A stretch of DNA of 64,000 nt from Comamonas serinivorans (GTDB taxonomy: Bacteria > Pseudomonadota > Gammaproteobacteria > Burkholderiales > Burkholderiaceae_C): assembly GCF_002158865.1 (NCBI RefSeq), contig NZ_CP021455.1, forward strand, positions 558,001 through 622,000. The letters are read 5' to 3'. Below the pieces are notes generated by a model. That model was not told the origin of the DNA. It ran no database searches and worked only from the letters and a program-made list of their open reading frames with translations. Below, piece after piece: positions 8,750 through 17,287 of this stretch (its first letter is position 1; each line of letters starts with the position of its first letter). The position numbers and the translations under genes are program-made.

Positions 8750-8776
8750 CCAAGACGCGCGAGGTATCTAGACATC

Positions 8777-9301
8777 ATGGCTGAACTTGCCACCATTGCC
8801 CGTCCCTACGCCGAGGCCTTGTTCAAGGCAGTTGGCGCTGGCACTGCACAAACTTGGCTTGATGCCTTGGCTCAAGTGGGCACCAACAGCGAGGTCATCC
8901 AGTTCGCGTCGGACCCCAAGGCCAATCGCGCGCAGGTGTTTCAAGTGATCTCCAGCGTGCTGCCCGAGGCTTTGCCGGAGCGCGGTGCCAACTTTTTGCG
9001 CACCATCATCGAGAACGACCGCTTGTCCGCTTTGGGTGAGATCGCGCAGCAGTATCGCGAACTCTCCAATGACCAACTGGGTGTTGCCGATGCCATGGTG
9101 GAAAGTGCTTTCCCGTTGGAAGCAAGCGCATTGGCCGATTTGAAGCCCATGTTGGAAGCTCGGTTCAAGCGTCGCCTGAATTTGCAGGTGGGCGTTGTGC
9201 CGGATCTGATTGGCGGCATCCGCGTGGTGGTGGGGGATGAGGTGTACGACACGTCCATCCAGGCCCAGCTTGAGCAGATGAAGATGGCCCTGACTGCCTG
9301 A
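8777..9301 (+). CDS. atpH: ATP synthase F1 subunit delta
   Basis: Links the peripheral stalk to the F1 head (174 aa). The family N-terminus ELATIARPYAEALFKA and the C-terminal signature VVPDLIGGIRVVVGDEVYDTSIQAQLEQM are both present. The reading frame is complete, with the atpA start 43 bp after its stop. Confidence 0.96.
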   Translation: MAELATIARPYAEALFKAVGAGTAQTWLDALAQVGTNSEVIQFASDPKANRAQVFQVISSVLPEALPERGANFLRTIIENDRLSALGEIAQQYRELSNDQLGVADAMVESAFPLEASALADLKPMLEARFKRRLNLQVGVVPDLIGGIRVVVGDEVYDTSIQAQLEQMKMALTA

Positions 9302-9344
9302 GTGCGTTTGGTCTGAGTCCTAATTAAGAGAATTGGAAAGAGTC

Positions 9345-10898
9345 ATGCAACTCAATCCCGCAGAAATTTCCGAGCTGATCAAAAGCCGCATTGAAGGTTT
9401 GGGTGCCAGCTCTGACATTCGCAATCAAGGCGCCGTGGTGTCCGTCACGGACGGCATCGTGCGCGTCCATGGTCTGTCTGACGCCATGCAGGGTGAAATG
9501 CTGGAATTTCCGGCAACGCCCGATGGTCAACCGACGTTCGGCCTCGCCCTGAACCTGGAGCGTGACTCCGTGGGCGCGGTGATCCTGGGTGCTTACGAGC
9601 ACATCAAGGAAGGCGACACGGTCAAGTGCACGGGCCGCATTCTGGAAGTGCCCGTCGGCCCCGAGCTGATTGGCCGTGTGGTCAACGCCCTGGGTGAGCC
9701 GATTGATGGCAAGGGCCCGATCAATGCCAAGATGACGGACGTGATTGAAAAGGTCGCGCCTGGCGTGATCGCCCGTCAGTCTGTGGACCAACCGGTTCAG
9801 ACCGGCCTGAAGTCCATCGACGCCATGGTGCCGGTGGGTCGTGGTCAGCGTGAATTGATCATTGGTGACCGCCAGACCGGTAAGACGGCCGTTGCAATTG
9901 ATGCCATCATCAATCAAAAGGGCCAGGACATGATCTGCGTGTACGTGGCCATCGGTCAGAAGGCCTCGTCGATCAAGAACGTGGTCCGTGCCCTGGAAAA
10001 GGCCGGCGCCATGGCGTACACCATCGTCGTGGCCGCTTCGGCTGCCGAATCGGCTGCCATGCAATATGTGTCGGCCTACGCCGGCTGCACCATGGGTGAG
10101 TACTTCCGCGATCGCGGTCAAGATGCCCTGATCGTGTACGACGATCTGTCCAAGCAAGCGGTGGCCTATCGCCAAGTGTCGCTGCTGCTGCGTCGCCCGC
10201 CAGGCCGTGAAGCCTACCCCGGCGATGTGTTCTACCTGCACTCGCGCTTGCTCGAGCGTGCAGCCCGCGTGAATGCCGACTACGTCGAAGCCTTCACCAA
10301 GGGTGAAGTCAAGGGCAAGACCGGTTCGCTGACCGCGCTGCCCATCATTGAAACGCAGGCTGGTGACGTGTCGGCTTTCGTGCCCACGAACGTGATTTCG
10401 ATCACCGACGGTCAGATCTTCCTCGAAACCAACCTGTTCAACGCCGGCATTCGTCCCGCCATCAACGCCGGTATCTCGGTGTCGCGCGTGGGGTCGTCGG
10501 CTCAGACCAAGCTGATCAAGGGCCTGTCGGGTGGTATCCGTACCGACTTGGCACAGTACCGCGAGCTGGCTGCGTTCGCGCAGTTCGCTTCGGACCTCGA
10601 TGAAGCGACGCGCAAGCAGCTTGACCGCGGTGCCCGCGTGACTGAACTGCTCAAGCAGGCCCAGTACAACCCGCTGCCCATCAGCCTGATGGGGGCCAGC
10701 CTGTTTGCCGCCAACAAGGGTTACATGGATTCGCTGGACGTCAAGCAGGTGCTGCCGTTCGAAGCGGGTCTGCATGCCTACCTGAAGGACAAGCACGCCG
10801 CTCTGGTGTCCAAGCTCGAAAGCGAACGCGCATTGAGCAAGGACTCCGAAGCGGAATTGACCAGCGCCATCGAGTCGTTCAAGAAGAACTTCGCCTGA
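9345..10898 (+). CDS. atpA: ATP synthase F1 subunit alpha
   Basis: Non-catalytic nucleotide-binding subunit of the F1 hexamer (517 aa). It begins MQLNPAEISELIKSRIE. The Walker A motif GDRQTGKTA is near residue 175, ALIVYDDLSKQAVAYRQ follows as the Walker B region, and the signature PAINAGISVSRVGSSAQ is near residue 375. ATG 9345 is chosen over an upstream in-frame TTG because GGAAAG precedes it at suitable distance and the N-terminus then matches the family. Confidence 0.98.
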   Translation: MQLNPAEISELIKSRIEGLGASSDIRNQGAVVSVTDGIVRVHGLSDAMQGEMLEFPATPDGQPTFGLALNLERDSVGAVILGAYEHIKEGDTVKCTGRILEVPVGPELIGRVVNALGEPIDGKGPINAKMTDVIEKVAPGVIARQSVDQPVQTGLKSIDAMVPVGRGQRELIIGDRQTGKTAVAIDAIINQKGQDMICVYVAIGQKASSIKNVVRALEKAGAMAYTIVVAASAAESAAMQYVSAYAGCTMGEYFRDRGQDALIVYDDLSKQAVAYRQVSLLLRRPPGREAYPGDVFYLHSRLLERAARVNADYVEAFTKGEVKGKTGSLTALPIIETQAGDVSAFVPTNVISITDGQIFLETNLFNAGIRPAINAGISVSRVGSSAQTKLIKGLSGGIRTDLAQYRELAAFAQFASDLDEATRKQLDRGARVTELLKQAQYNPLPISLMGASLFAANKGYMDSLDVKQVLPFEAGLHAYLKDKHAALVSKLESERALSKDSEAELTSAIESFKKNFA

Positions 10899-10925
10899 TC
10901 GGCTGCGCAACACGAGGAGTGACGC

Positions 10926-11807
10926 ATGGCAGTCGGAAAGGAAATTCGCGGCAAGATCCGCTCGGTGGAAAACACCAAGAAGATCACCAAGGCCATGGAA
11001 ATGGTGGCCGCGAGCAAGATGCGCAAGGCGCAAGATCGCATGCGGGCGGCTCGCCCCTATGCGGAAAAAGTGCTGAGCATTGCGGCTCATTTGGCGGAGG
11101 CCAATCCTGAGTACGTCCACCCCTTCATGAAGGGCAACCCGGACGCCAAGCGTGCTGGTTTCATCGTGGTCACGACCGACAAAGGGTTGTGCGGCGGCAT
11201 GAACACCAACCTGCTGCGTGCGGTGACGAATCAGATTCAGGACCTTCAAGCCAAGGGCGTGACGGTGGATGCCGTGGCCATTGGCAACAAGGGCCTGGGC
11301 TTCCTGAACCGCATCGGTGCTCGTGTGGTGGCCAGTGCCACCCAGCTGGGGGACACCCCCTCGCTGGACAAGCTGATCGGCCCCGTGCAGGTGCTGTTTG
11401 ATGCCTACGCCAAGGGCGAGCTGAGCGCGGTGTACCTGTGCTATACGCGCTTCGTGAACACCATGAAGCAAGAGTCGATGGTGGCGCCCCTGCTGCCGTT
11501 GTCTGCTGCCAAGATGGCAATCGACGCCAAGGCCAACGGGTACACCCAGGATTGGGACTACCTGTACGAGCCGGATGCTCAGACGGTGATCGACGACCTG
11601 CTGACCCGCTACGTCGAGGCGCTGGTGTACCAGGCTGTGGCTGAGAACATGGCGTCCGAACAGTCGGCGCGCATGGTGGCCATGAAGGCCGCCACGGACA
11701 ACGCCGGCAACGTCATTCACGAGCTCAAGCTCGTCTACAACAAGACGCGTCAGGCAGCGATCACGACCGAGTTGTCGGAAATCGTCGCAGGCGCCGCGGC
11801 CGTCTGA
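10926..11807 (+). CDS. atpG: ATP synthase F1 subunit gamma
   Basis: Central rotor shaft (293 aa). The N-terminal helix (GKEIRGKIRSVENTKKITKAM, MVAASKMRKAQ) and C-terminal helix (MKAATDNAGNVIHELKLVYNKTRQAAIT) that form the coiled-coil axle are both conserved. The middle contains VVTTDKGLCGGMNTNL. The preceding GAGGAG provides a ribosome binding site, and the gene sits in conventional order between atpA and atpD. Confidence 0.98.
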   Translation: MAVGKEIRGKIRSVENTKKITKAMEMVAASKMRKAQDRMRAARPYAEKVLSIAAHLAEANPEYVHPFMKGNPDAKRAGFIVVTTDKGLCGGMNTNLLRAVTNQIQDLQAKGVTVDAVAIGNKGLGFLNRIGARVVASATQLGDTPSLDKLIGPVQVLFDAYAKGELSAVYLCYTRFVNTMKQESMVAPLLPLSAAKMAIDAKANGYTQDWDYLYEPDAQTVIDDLLTRYVEALVYQAVAENMASEQSARMVAMKAATDNAGNVIHELKLVYNKTRQAAITTELSEIVAGAAAV

Positions 11808-11843
11808 CGGTTTTGATGAATTGAACAATTGGAGCGAATGAAC

Positions 11844-13265
11844 ATGGCTCAAGATATGGCTCAGCCGGGCGGCACGGGCAAGATCGTGCAGTGCATTGGC
11901 GCTGTGGTGGACGTTGAATTTCCGCGTGACAAGATCCCGCGCGTGTTCGATGCGCTGAAGATGAACGGCTCGGAGCTGACGCTGGAAGTTCAGCAGCAGC
12001 TGGGCGATGGCATCGTGCGCACGATTGCCCTGGGTTCGTCCGACGGCCTGCGTCGGGGTCTCGAGGTGTTCAACACGGGTGCGCCCATCACCGTGCCGGT
12101 GGGCCCGGCCACGCTGGGTCGCATCATGGACGTGTTGGGTCGCCCCATCGACGAACGCGGTCCCATCGACCAATCGAGCACGGCTGCGATTCACCGCAAG
12201 CCGCCCGCTTACGACGAGCTGTCGCCGTCGCAAGAGCTGCTGGAAACCGGCATCAAGGTGATCGACCTGGTGTGCCCGTTCGCCAAGGGCGGCAAGGTGG
12301 GTCTGTTCGGTGGCGCCGGTGTGGGCAAGACCGTGAACATGATGGAACTCATCAACAACATTGCCAAGGCCCACAGCGGTCTGTCGGTGTTCGCGGGGGT
12401 GGGTGAACGGACCCGTGAAGGCAACGACTTCTACCATGAAATGTCGGACGCCGGCGTGGTGAAGCAAGACAACCTGGCCGAATCGAAAGTGGCCATGGTG
12501 TATGGCCAGATGAACGAGCCGCCAGGCAACCGTCTGCGCGTGGCCTTGACCGGCCTGACCATGGCTGAAGCCTTCCGTGACGAAGGCCGTGACGTGCTGT
12601 TCTTCGTGGACAACATCTACCGCTACACGCTGGCCGGTACCGAAGTGTCCGCCCTGCTGGGCCGCATGCCGTCCGCCGTGGGTTACCAGCCGACGCTGGC
12701 TGAGGAAATGGGCCGCCTGCAAGAGCGCATCACCTCGACCAAGGTGGGCTCGATCACCTCGATCCAGGCCGTGTACGTGCCTGCCGATGACTTGACCGAC
12801 CCGTCGCCTGCAACCACGTTCGCTCACTTGGATTCCACCGTGGTGCTGTCGCGTGACATCGCCGCACTGGGCATCTATCCCGCTGTGGACCCGCTGGACT
12901 CGACCAGCCGTCAGCTGGATCCGCTGGTGGTGGGTGAAGAGCATTACCAGGTGGCTCGCGCCGTGCAAGGCACGCTGCAGCGCTACAAGGAACTGCGCGA
13001 CATCATCGCCATCCTGGGCATGGACGAACTGGCACCCGATGACAAGCTGGCCGTGGCCCGCGCTCGGAAGATCCAGCGTTTCCTGTCGCAGCCGTTCCAC
13101 GTGGCCGAAGTGTTCACGGGTTCGCCTGGCAAGTACGTGTCCCTGAAAGAAACCATCCGTGGTTTCAAGATGATCACGGGCGGCGAGTGCGATCACCTGC
13201 CTGAGCAGGCGTTCTACATGGTTGGCACCATCGATGAAGCCTTTGAAAAGGCCAAGAACCTCTGA
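11844..13265 (+). CDS. atpD: ATP synthase F1 subunit beta
   Basis: Catalytic F1 subunit (473 aa from ATG 11844). The Walker A motif is GGAGVGKT near residue 157, the catalytic-Glu region is GERTREGNDFYHEM, DVLFFVDNIYRYTLAGTEVSALLGRMPSAVGYQPTL follows, and PAVDPLDSTSRQLDP is the family signature. An in-frame ATG at 11838 is only a few bases from the GGAG, so 11844 is preferred. The stop codon lies inside a short perfect hairpin. Confidence 0.98.
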   Translation: MAQDMAQPGGTGKIVQCIGAVVDVEFPRDKIPRVFDALKMNGSELTLEVQQQLGDGIVRTIALGSSDGLRRGLEVFNTGAPITVPVGPATLGRIMDVLGRPIDERGPIDQSSTAAIHRKPPAYDELSPSQELLETGIKVIDLVCPFAKGGKVGLFGGAGVGKTVNMMELINNIAKAHSGLSVFAGVGERTREGNDFYHEMSDAGVVKQDNLAESKVAMVYGQMNEPPGNRLRVALTGLTMAEAFRDEGRDVLFFVDNIYRYTLAGTEVSALLGRMPSAVGYQPTLAEEMGRLQERITSTKVGSITSIQAVYVPADDLTDPSPATTFAHLDSTVVLSRDIAALGIYPAVDPLDSTSRQLDPLVVGEEHYQVARAVQGTLQRYKELRDIIAILGMDELAPDDKLAVARARKIQRFLSQPFHVAEVFTGSPGKYVSLKETIRGFKMITGGECDHLPEQAFYMVGTIDEAFEKAKNL

Positions 13266-13278
13266 GGATGATCCTCAG
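13262..13278. other. Hairpin spanning the atpD stop codon
   Basis: CTGAGGAT and ATCCTCAG are perfect 8-base arms around a single G, and the atpD TGA is inside the left arm. No T-run follows, so it is not a standard terminator. It could tune mRNA stability or atpD/atpC ratio, which is inference. Confidence 0.5.
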
Positions 13279-13337
13279 GCTGGCGCTGTGTCGCATGCGG
13301 TTCGCGCCGGCCTTGCGTAACCCTGAGAGGAGATGAA

Positions 13338-13754
13338 ATGAACACCATTCATGTGGATGTGGTCAGCGCCGAGGAGACGATCTTCTCCGGCGAGGCCCGC
13401 ATGGTCGTGTTGCCTGGGGAATCGGGCGAACTCGGCGTCTATCCGCGTCACACGCCCCTGATCTCGCGCATTCGCCCGGGATCCGTGCGCATTCACCTGC
13501 CCGATGGCAAGGAAGAGTTTGTCTTCGTGGCGGGCGGCATCATCGAGGTGCAGCCCGATTGCGTGACGGTGCTGTCCGACACGGCCATTCGCGGCAAGGA
13601 CCTGGACGAAGCGCGCGCCAACGAGGCGCGTGCGCTGGCCGAAGAGGCCTTGAAGAACGCGTCGTCCGAGGTGGACATTGCACGCGCCCAGAGCGAACTG
13701 GCCGTTTTGGCGGCAGAGTTGGCAGCTTTGCGCCGTTACCGCGGCAAGCGCTGA
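13338..13754 (+). CDS. atpC: ATP synthase F1 subunit epsilon
   Basis: Rotor-associated regulatory subunit (138 aa). The N-terminal beta-sandwich is represented by VDVVSAEETIFSGEARMVVLPGESGELGVYPRHTPLISRI and VFVAGGIIEVQPDCVTVLSDTAIR. The C-terminal two-helix inhibitory part (LDEARANEARALAEEAL to ELAALRRYRGKR) is intact. Last gene of the atp operon, followed closely by a strong terminator. Confidence 0.96.
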   Translation: MNTIHVDVVSAEETIFSGEARMVVLPGESGELGVYPRHTPLISRIRPGSVRIHLPDGKEEFVFVAGGIIEVQPDCVTVLSDTAIRGKDLDEARANEARALAEEALKNASSEVDIARAQSELAVLAAELAALRRYRGKR

Positions 13755-13783
13755 GCCCTTTCCAAGGCGGATGCGTCACAATG

Positions 13784-13820
13784 GCCCACATGCCCCAGCG
13801 GTATGTGGGCTTTGTTTTTT
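13784..13820 (+). terminator. Rho-independent terminator of the atp operon
   Basis: GCCCACAT pairs with ATGTGGGC across an 11-base loop, followed by TTTGTTTTTT. It lies 30 bp after the atpC stop. Confidence 0.85.
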
Positions 13821-13858
13821 GCCTCGTCCAGCACGTGTGAGTGCCACACCTGAGAACC

Positions 13859-14473
13859 ATGAACACCCAATTGGAGAACGCGCAAATCGCTCAGGCACGC
13901 GCCGCCGACATGCTGATCACCAAGGGTGCGCTGGTGGAGCTGAGCCATGAGGATGCGCGCGTGGTGGTCAACTACATGACGCCGCGTCGTTTTCCCGCGG
14001 GCACGGTGCTGATGCGCGAAGGGGACGAGGGCATCGACTTCATGCTGTTGGTGCTCGATGGCGAGGTGACCGTGGAGAACGCCGTGCACGGCGACGAAGA
14101 GGCCATGGTGGTGTCGGTGCTCAATGCCGGCAACCTCATTGGCGAGATGGGCCTGCTGGATGGTGGCAAGCGTTCGGCCACCTGCGTGGCCGCGTCCCAT
14201 GTGAATGCCGCGGTGTTGTCACGGCAGCAGCTGACGGCGCTGATGGCGGACTCGCCTCAGGTGTCGGCTCGGCTGTTGTTGGCCATGGCCAAGCGGGTGG
14301 TCGAACACCTGCGTGAAACCAACCGCAAGCTGCTGACGTTTGCGCAGCTCAGCAAGGCGTTGCAACAGGAGCTCGATGGGGTGCACATCGCCAATCGACG
14401 CTTGCTTGAGGAGATCAACCGCCTCAAGGCCGTGCGCAACCTGGAAGACATGCCCAATCGCGCCATCTGGTAG
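13859..14473 (+). CDS. Cyclic nucleotide-binding (CAP_ED) domain protein without visible DNA-binding domain
   Basis: A 204-aa protein beginning at ATG 13859. A CRP-type cNMP beta-roll covers roughly residues 35-145: FPAGTVLMREGDEGIDFMLLVLDGEVTVEN, then NLIGEMGLLDGGKRSATCVA. The GE.. phosphate-binding cassette is present as IGEMGLLDGGKRSA. After a dimerisation-like helix (ARLLLAMAKRVVEHLRETNRKLLTF) the C-terminus is a predicted coiled coil (LQQELDGVHIANRRLLEEINRLK), not a helix-turn-helix. It may therefore be a regulatory or partner-binding protein instead of a transcription factor. Ligand and target unknown. The stop codon is the first triplet of repeat copy R3. Confidence 0.85.
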   Translation: MNTQLENAQIAQARAADMLITKGALVELSHEDARVVVNYMTPRRFPAGTVLMREGDEGIDFMLLVLDGEVTVENAVHGDEEAMVVSVLNAGNLIGEMGLLDGGKRSATCVAASHVNAAVLSRQQLTALMADSPQVSARLLLAMAKRVVEHLRETNRKLLTFAQLSKALQQELDGVHIANRRLLEEINRLKAVRNLEDMPNRAIW

Positions 14474-14522
14474 GTATCGCTGTATCGCCGATGCCCCGCA
14501 ATCGGCGGTTGGTCTATACATC
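14471..14522 (+). repeat. 52-bp dispersed repeat, copy R3
   Basis: TAGGTATC left end (its TAG is the stop codon of the preceding gene), CCGAT and ATCGG at columns 18-22 and 31-35, and ATAC at columns 46-49. It was found by fitting the fixed-column pattern. The inner stem is perfect but differs from the usual CCGTT/AACGG. Its polarity is unclear. Confidence 0.65.
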
Positions 14523-14553
14523 TCCTGATTATCTGACAAACGGCGTAAGACGC

Positions 14554-14596
14554 AGGGGCTGAGTGCGCTCGCGTGATGGTGTCGCCAGCCCCTTTT
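14554..14596 (+). terminator. Possible terminator after the cNMP-domain gene
   Basis: AGGGGCT (14554-14560) can pair with AGCCCCT (14587-14593), followed by TTTT. The loop is long (26 bases), so this is tentative. Confidence 0.4.
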
Positions 14597-14828
14597 CTGT
14601 CGGATATCCACTTTGCGGGGGGATGTCGCTTCGATCAATCGGTTTCACCATGCACAGGGTGCGGCTCGATGCAAGGCGTTGGCTACCGCACGCGCGGCCA
14701 GAAGACAAGCTTGTTGGGCGGGGGGAACGCTCGCCGCACTGTGAACGGACGACCTGCGCAGCGTCGTCCTTGTGCAGGTGGGGATGCCTCAGTCAGGTGG
14801 TTCGTTGATGCCGTTGAGTGCTTTGCAT

Positions 14829-14901
14829 GAATGCAGTATCGCCCCAAATCCGTTTTATTTTGATCGGCTAAGAGATGATACTCTCGTATTTGACTGCATT
14901 C
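14829..14901 (+). repeat. 52-bp repeat copy R4 (core 14833-14884) with extended arms
   Basis: The core has GCAGTATC and GATACTCT ends, CCGTT at columns 18-22 and ATCGG at 31-35. Outside it, GAATGCAGT at 14829 pairs with ACTGCATTC ending at 14901, giving a second, nested palindrome. The rest of the 525-bp gap between the convergent flanking genes (14523-14828 and 14902-14998) shows nothing else I recognise. Confidence 0.8.
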
Positions 14902-14998
14902 GCAGCTTGAGGCATTGGCGGTTGATGGGCGGTCATGGGCCCTGCCACAGGGACGACCCAGACCACTGCACCGTTCGCGCCGTGCTGGGCACCGCCAC

Positions 14999-15532
14999 TC
15001 ACAACACCAGGGGCGCGTCATCCAGTTCGTTGTGCAGGCTGCCGCCGGCGACGCGCGGGAAGGCTTGACGCAGCAGCTGGGTCAGGCCCGCGATGGCGTC
15101 TGCCATGCCTTGTTCAAACTGCCCTGCCCGAAAGGCGCGGGTCAGGCCCTGCGCCACCCCGTCCAACTCGTCCTGGCTCAGGTGAGCCACCACGCCGCGG
15201 TCGGCGACGATTTCGATGGCGTGCTCCACCAACAGCACATAGAGCAGAACGCCATTGCGCTGGTCGGTGTCCCAAAGGCGGAATTTGCCGAACAGGGTCA
15301 GTGCCCGGTCCCGGGCGGTGAGCCGGCGCCAGACGTAGCTGGTGGGCAGGCTGGCTTCGATGCAGATGCGCAGCTGGGCCGTGTGGGATTGCTCGGACGC
15401 CGCCACGGCCTGCGTGATGCGCTGCAAGGCTTCGGGCGGGAACAGGCGATGGACGTGGGCTTGATCGTGCCAGCGATGGCGCAGCAAGCGCGCCACGCGT
15501 CCGTGAGGGTTGGAAGAGGGCGCAGCCGTCAT
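14999..15532 (-). CDS. TPM-domain membrane-associated protein
   Basis: A 177-aa protein with the TPM (DUF477) fold: LFPPEALQRITQAVAASEQSHTAQLRICIEASL, then ALTLFGKFRLWDTDQRNGVLLYVLLVEHAIEIVADRGV, the typical core around residues 30-130. No signal peptide is obvious. It is the last gene of a three-gene operon behind lemA and the ygcG-like gene, 17 bp after the latter. lemA-TPM-TPM clusters are frequent in proteobacteria, but their function is not established. Confidence 0.85.
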   Translation of the reverse strand: MTAAPSSNPHGRVARLLRHRWHDQAHVHRLFPPEALQRITQAVAASEQSHTAQLRICIEASLPTSYVWRRLTARDRALTLFGKFRLWDTDQRNGVLLYVLLVEHAIEIVADRGVVAHLSQDELDGVAQGLTRAFRAGQFEQGMADAIAGLTQLLRQAFPRVAGGSLHNELDDAPLVL

Positions 15533-15549
15533 GATCCCACTGTACCAAG

Positions 15550-16467
15550 TCACCAGCTGCCCGAGGCGCCGCCGCCGCCAAAGCTGCCCCCGCCGCCGGA
15601 ACGGAAGCCGCCCGAGCTGCTGTTGCTTCGGCTGCTGCCGCCAGAGCTCCAGCCGCCGCTGCCGCCCCCGTGCCAGCCGCCCGAGTTGGTGGCCACGGGC
15701 ACCCGGGAGAACAAGCCCATGAAGGCCGCGACGAAGCCGGCCACGATGCCGATCAGCCACGACTGCATCAGCCAGCCGACCAGCAGGCCGGTGCTCACCC
15801 CCGTGGCGGCTGCCACCATGGCCGACCCTGTGACGCGGCGCAGCACCTGCATGGCCATGAACACGGCGAAAAAGACGAACGGCAGCAGCTCGCCCAGGCG
15901 CGTCTGGCCCGATTCGGGGGCAGTGGGAGCGGGCAGGGGCAGCGGTTCGTGGCGGATCAGGGCCGACACGGCGTCCACCGCGCCTTCGATGCCACCGGCG
16001 TAGTCGTTGGCCCGAAAGCGCGGTGCCATGATCTCGTTGACGATGCGGCCAGAGGCGATGTCGGTCACCGCGCCTTCCAGCGTTTTCGACACCTCGATGC
16101 GCATGCGTCGATCGGCCTTGGCCACCACGATGAGCAGGCCGTCACCCACGTCCTGGCGGCCGATCTTCCACGCATTGGCGACCCGGTTGCTGTAGCTGAA
16201 GATGTCCTCGGGCTGCGTGCTGGCCACCATGAGCACCACGACCTGGGAGCCCTTCTCGGCCTCGAGCGCCCTCAGCCGGGCGTCCAGCGTGGCCACGGCG
16301 GCGGGCGGCAGGCTGCCGGTCTGATCGATGACGCGTCCCGTCAGGACGGGAACGGGCTGGACCTGGGCCTGGGCGGCGGCCATCCACAGCACGAGCAGCA
16401 GCCCGCACAAGCCGCGCCACCAGGTGCAGGCCTGACGGCGCCGCGTTCGGCATGGAGGGCTGCGCAT
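15550..16467 (-). CDS. YgcG-family TPM-domain protein with glycine/serine-rich tail
   Basis: A 305-aa protein. A signal sequence (GLCGLLLVLWMAAAQAQ) is followed by a TPM domain (RVIDQTGSLPPAAVATLDARLRALEAEKGSQVVVLMV, NRVANAWKIGRQDVGDGLLIVVAKADRRMRIEVS). Two hydrophobic helices (LLPFVFFAVFMAMQVL, GLLVGWLMQSWLIGIVAGFVAAFMGLF) come next, then a Gly/Ser-rich tail ending FGGGGASGSW. This domain order is the YgcG family. The start at 16467 lies 5 bp after the lemA stop, which suggests translational coupling. Confidence 0.88.
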   Translation of the reverse strand: MRSPPCRTRRRQACTWWRGLCGLLLVLWMAAAQAQVQPVPVLTGRVIDQTGSLPPAAVATLDARLRALEAEKGSQVVVLMVASTQPEDIFSYSNRVANAWKIGRQDVGDGLLIVVAKADRRMRIEVSKTLEGAVTDIASGRIVNEIMAPRFRANDYAGGIEGAVDAVSALIRHEPLPLPAPTAPESGQTRLGELLPFVFFAVFMAMQVLRRVTGSAMVAAATGVSTGLLVGWLMQSWLIGIVAGFVAAFMGLFSRVPVATNSGGWHGGGSGGWSSGGSSRSNSSSGGFRSGGGGSFGGGGASGSW

Positions 16468-16472
16468 GGCAC

Positions 16473-17066
16473 TCACTTGCTGAAGTCGACCTTGGGTGCG
16501 GTCTTGATCTGGGCTTCGTTGTCCACCGTGAAGCCGGGCTTGGGGGCGTAGCCGAAGACCTTGGCCGTCAGGTTGGAGGGGAAAGAGCGGGTCAGCACGT
16601 TGTACTGCTGCACCGCCTGGATGTAGGTGTCGCGGGCCACGGCGATGCGGTTTTCCGTGCCTTCCAGCGCCACGCGCAGATCGGCAAAGCCCTTGTTGGC
16701 TTGCAGGGTGGGGTACTGCTCCGCCACGACCAACAATCGTGACAGCGCACCGCTCAACTCCCCTTGGGCCTGCTGAAAGCGCTGCATTGCCGCAGGGTCG
16801 TTCAGCGTGTCCGGGGTCACCTGGATCGAGGTCGCCTTGGCGCGGGCCTCCACCACCCGCGTCAGGGTGTCTTGCTCGAATTGGGCCTCGCCCTTCACCG
16901 TGGCGACCAGGTTGTCCACCAGGTCTGCGCGCCGCTGGTATTGGTTGAGCACGTTTTGCCAGGCCGCGTTGCTGGCCTCGTCCAGCCGCTGGAAGTCGTT
17001 GTAGCCACAACCGCCGAGGCCCAAGGCCAGAACCAAGGCTCCCAAGAGCCAAACCAGTCGTTGCAT
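16473..17066 (-). CDS. lemA: LemA family lipoprotein-like protein
   Basis: A 197-aa protein starting at 17066 after GAGGAG. The N-terminal hydrophobic segment ends in LGLGGCG, a lipobox-like sequence. The LemA helical domain follows: NAAWQNVLNQYQRRADLVDNLVATVKG, EQDTLTRVVEARAKATSIQV, ENRIAVARDTYIQAVQQYNVLTRSFPSNL. First gene of the lemA-ygcG-TPM operon. The role is unknown beyond envelope association. Confidence 0.93.
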   Translation of the reverse strand: MQRLVWLLGALVLALGLGGCGYNDFQRLDEASNAAWQNVLNQYQRRADLVDNLVATVKGEAQFEQDTLTRVVEARAKATSIQVTPDTLNDPAAMQRFQQAQGELSGALSRLLVVAEQYPTLQANKGFADLRVALEGTENRIAVARDTYIQAVQQYNVLTRSFPSNLTAKVFGYAPKPGFTVDNEAQIKTAPKVDFSK

Positions 17067-17287
17067 GCGTGTGCTCCTCATCCAATGGAATGGGCTGACT
17101 ATACGCAGCACGGCCATGGGGTGGGTAGGGGATTGTGACGCGGCCGGGCCAGCCTTCGGCAAGGCCAACTCTGGCAAGCGCAACCAGGGCACCGGGCCCA
17201 GAGGCAGGCACGAAGCCGACTACACTTTTTGGCCGGGCGGCAGGCGTTGTGCAACCGGTGCACAGGCGCCAGCCCGAAGGACTGCAC

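Noticed and set aside
9324..13196. Long open frame of 1290 codons on the - strand opposite atpA, atpG and atpD
   Set aside because: It mirrors the codon pattern of highly conserved ATP synthase genes. The translation is His/Gln/Arg-rich with no domain, a known effect of high GC on antisense frames.
17248..17264. TGTGC/GCACA imperfect palindrome before modA as a molybdate operator
   Set aside because: The spacing is asymmetric and it does not match the ModE consensus I know.
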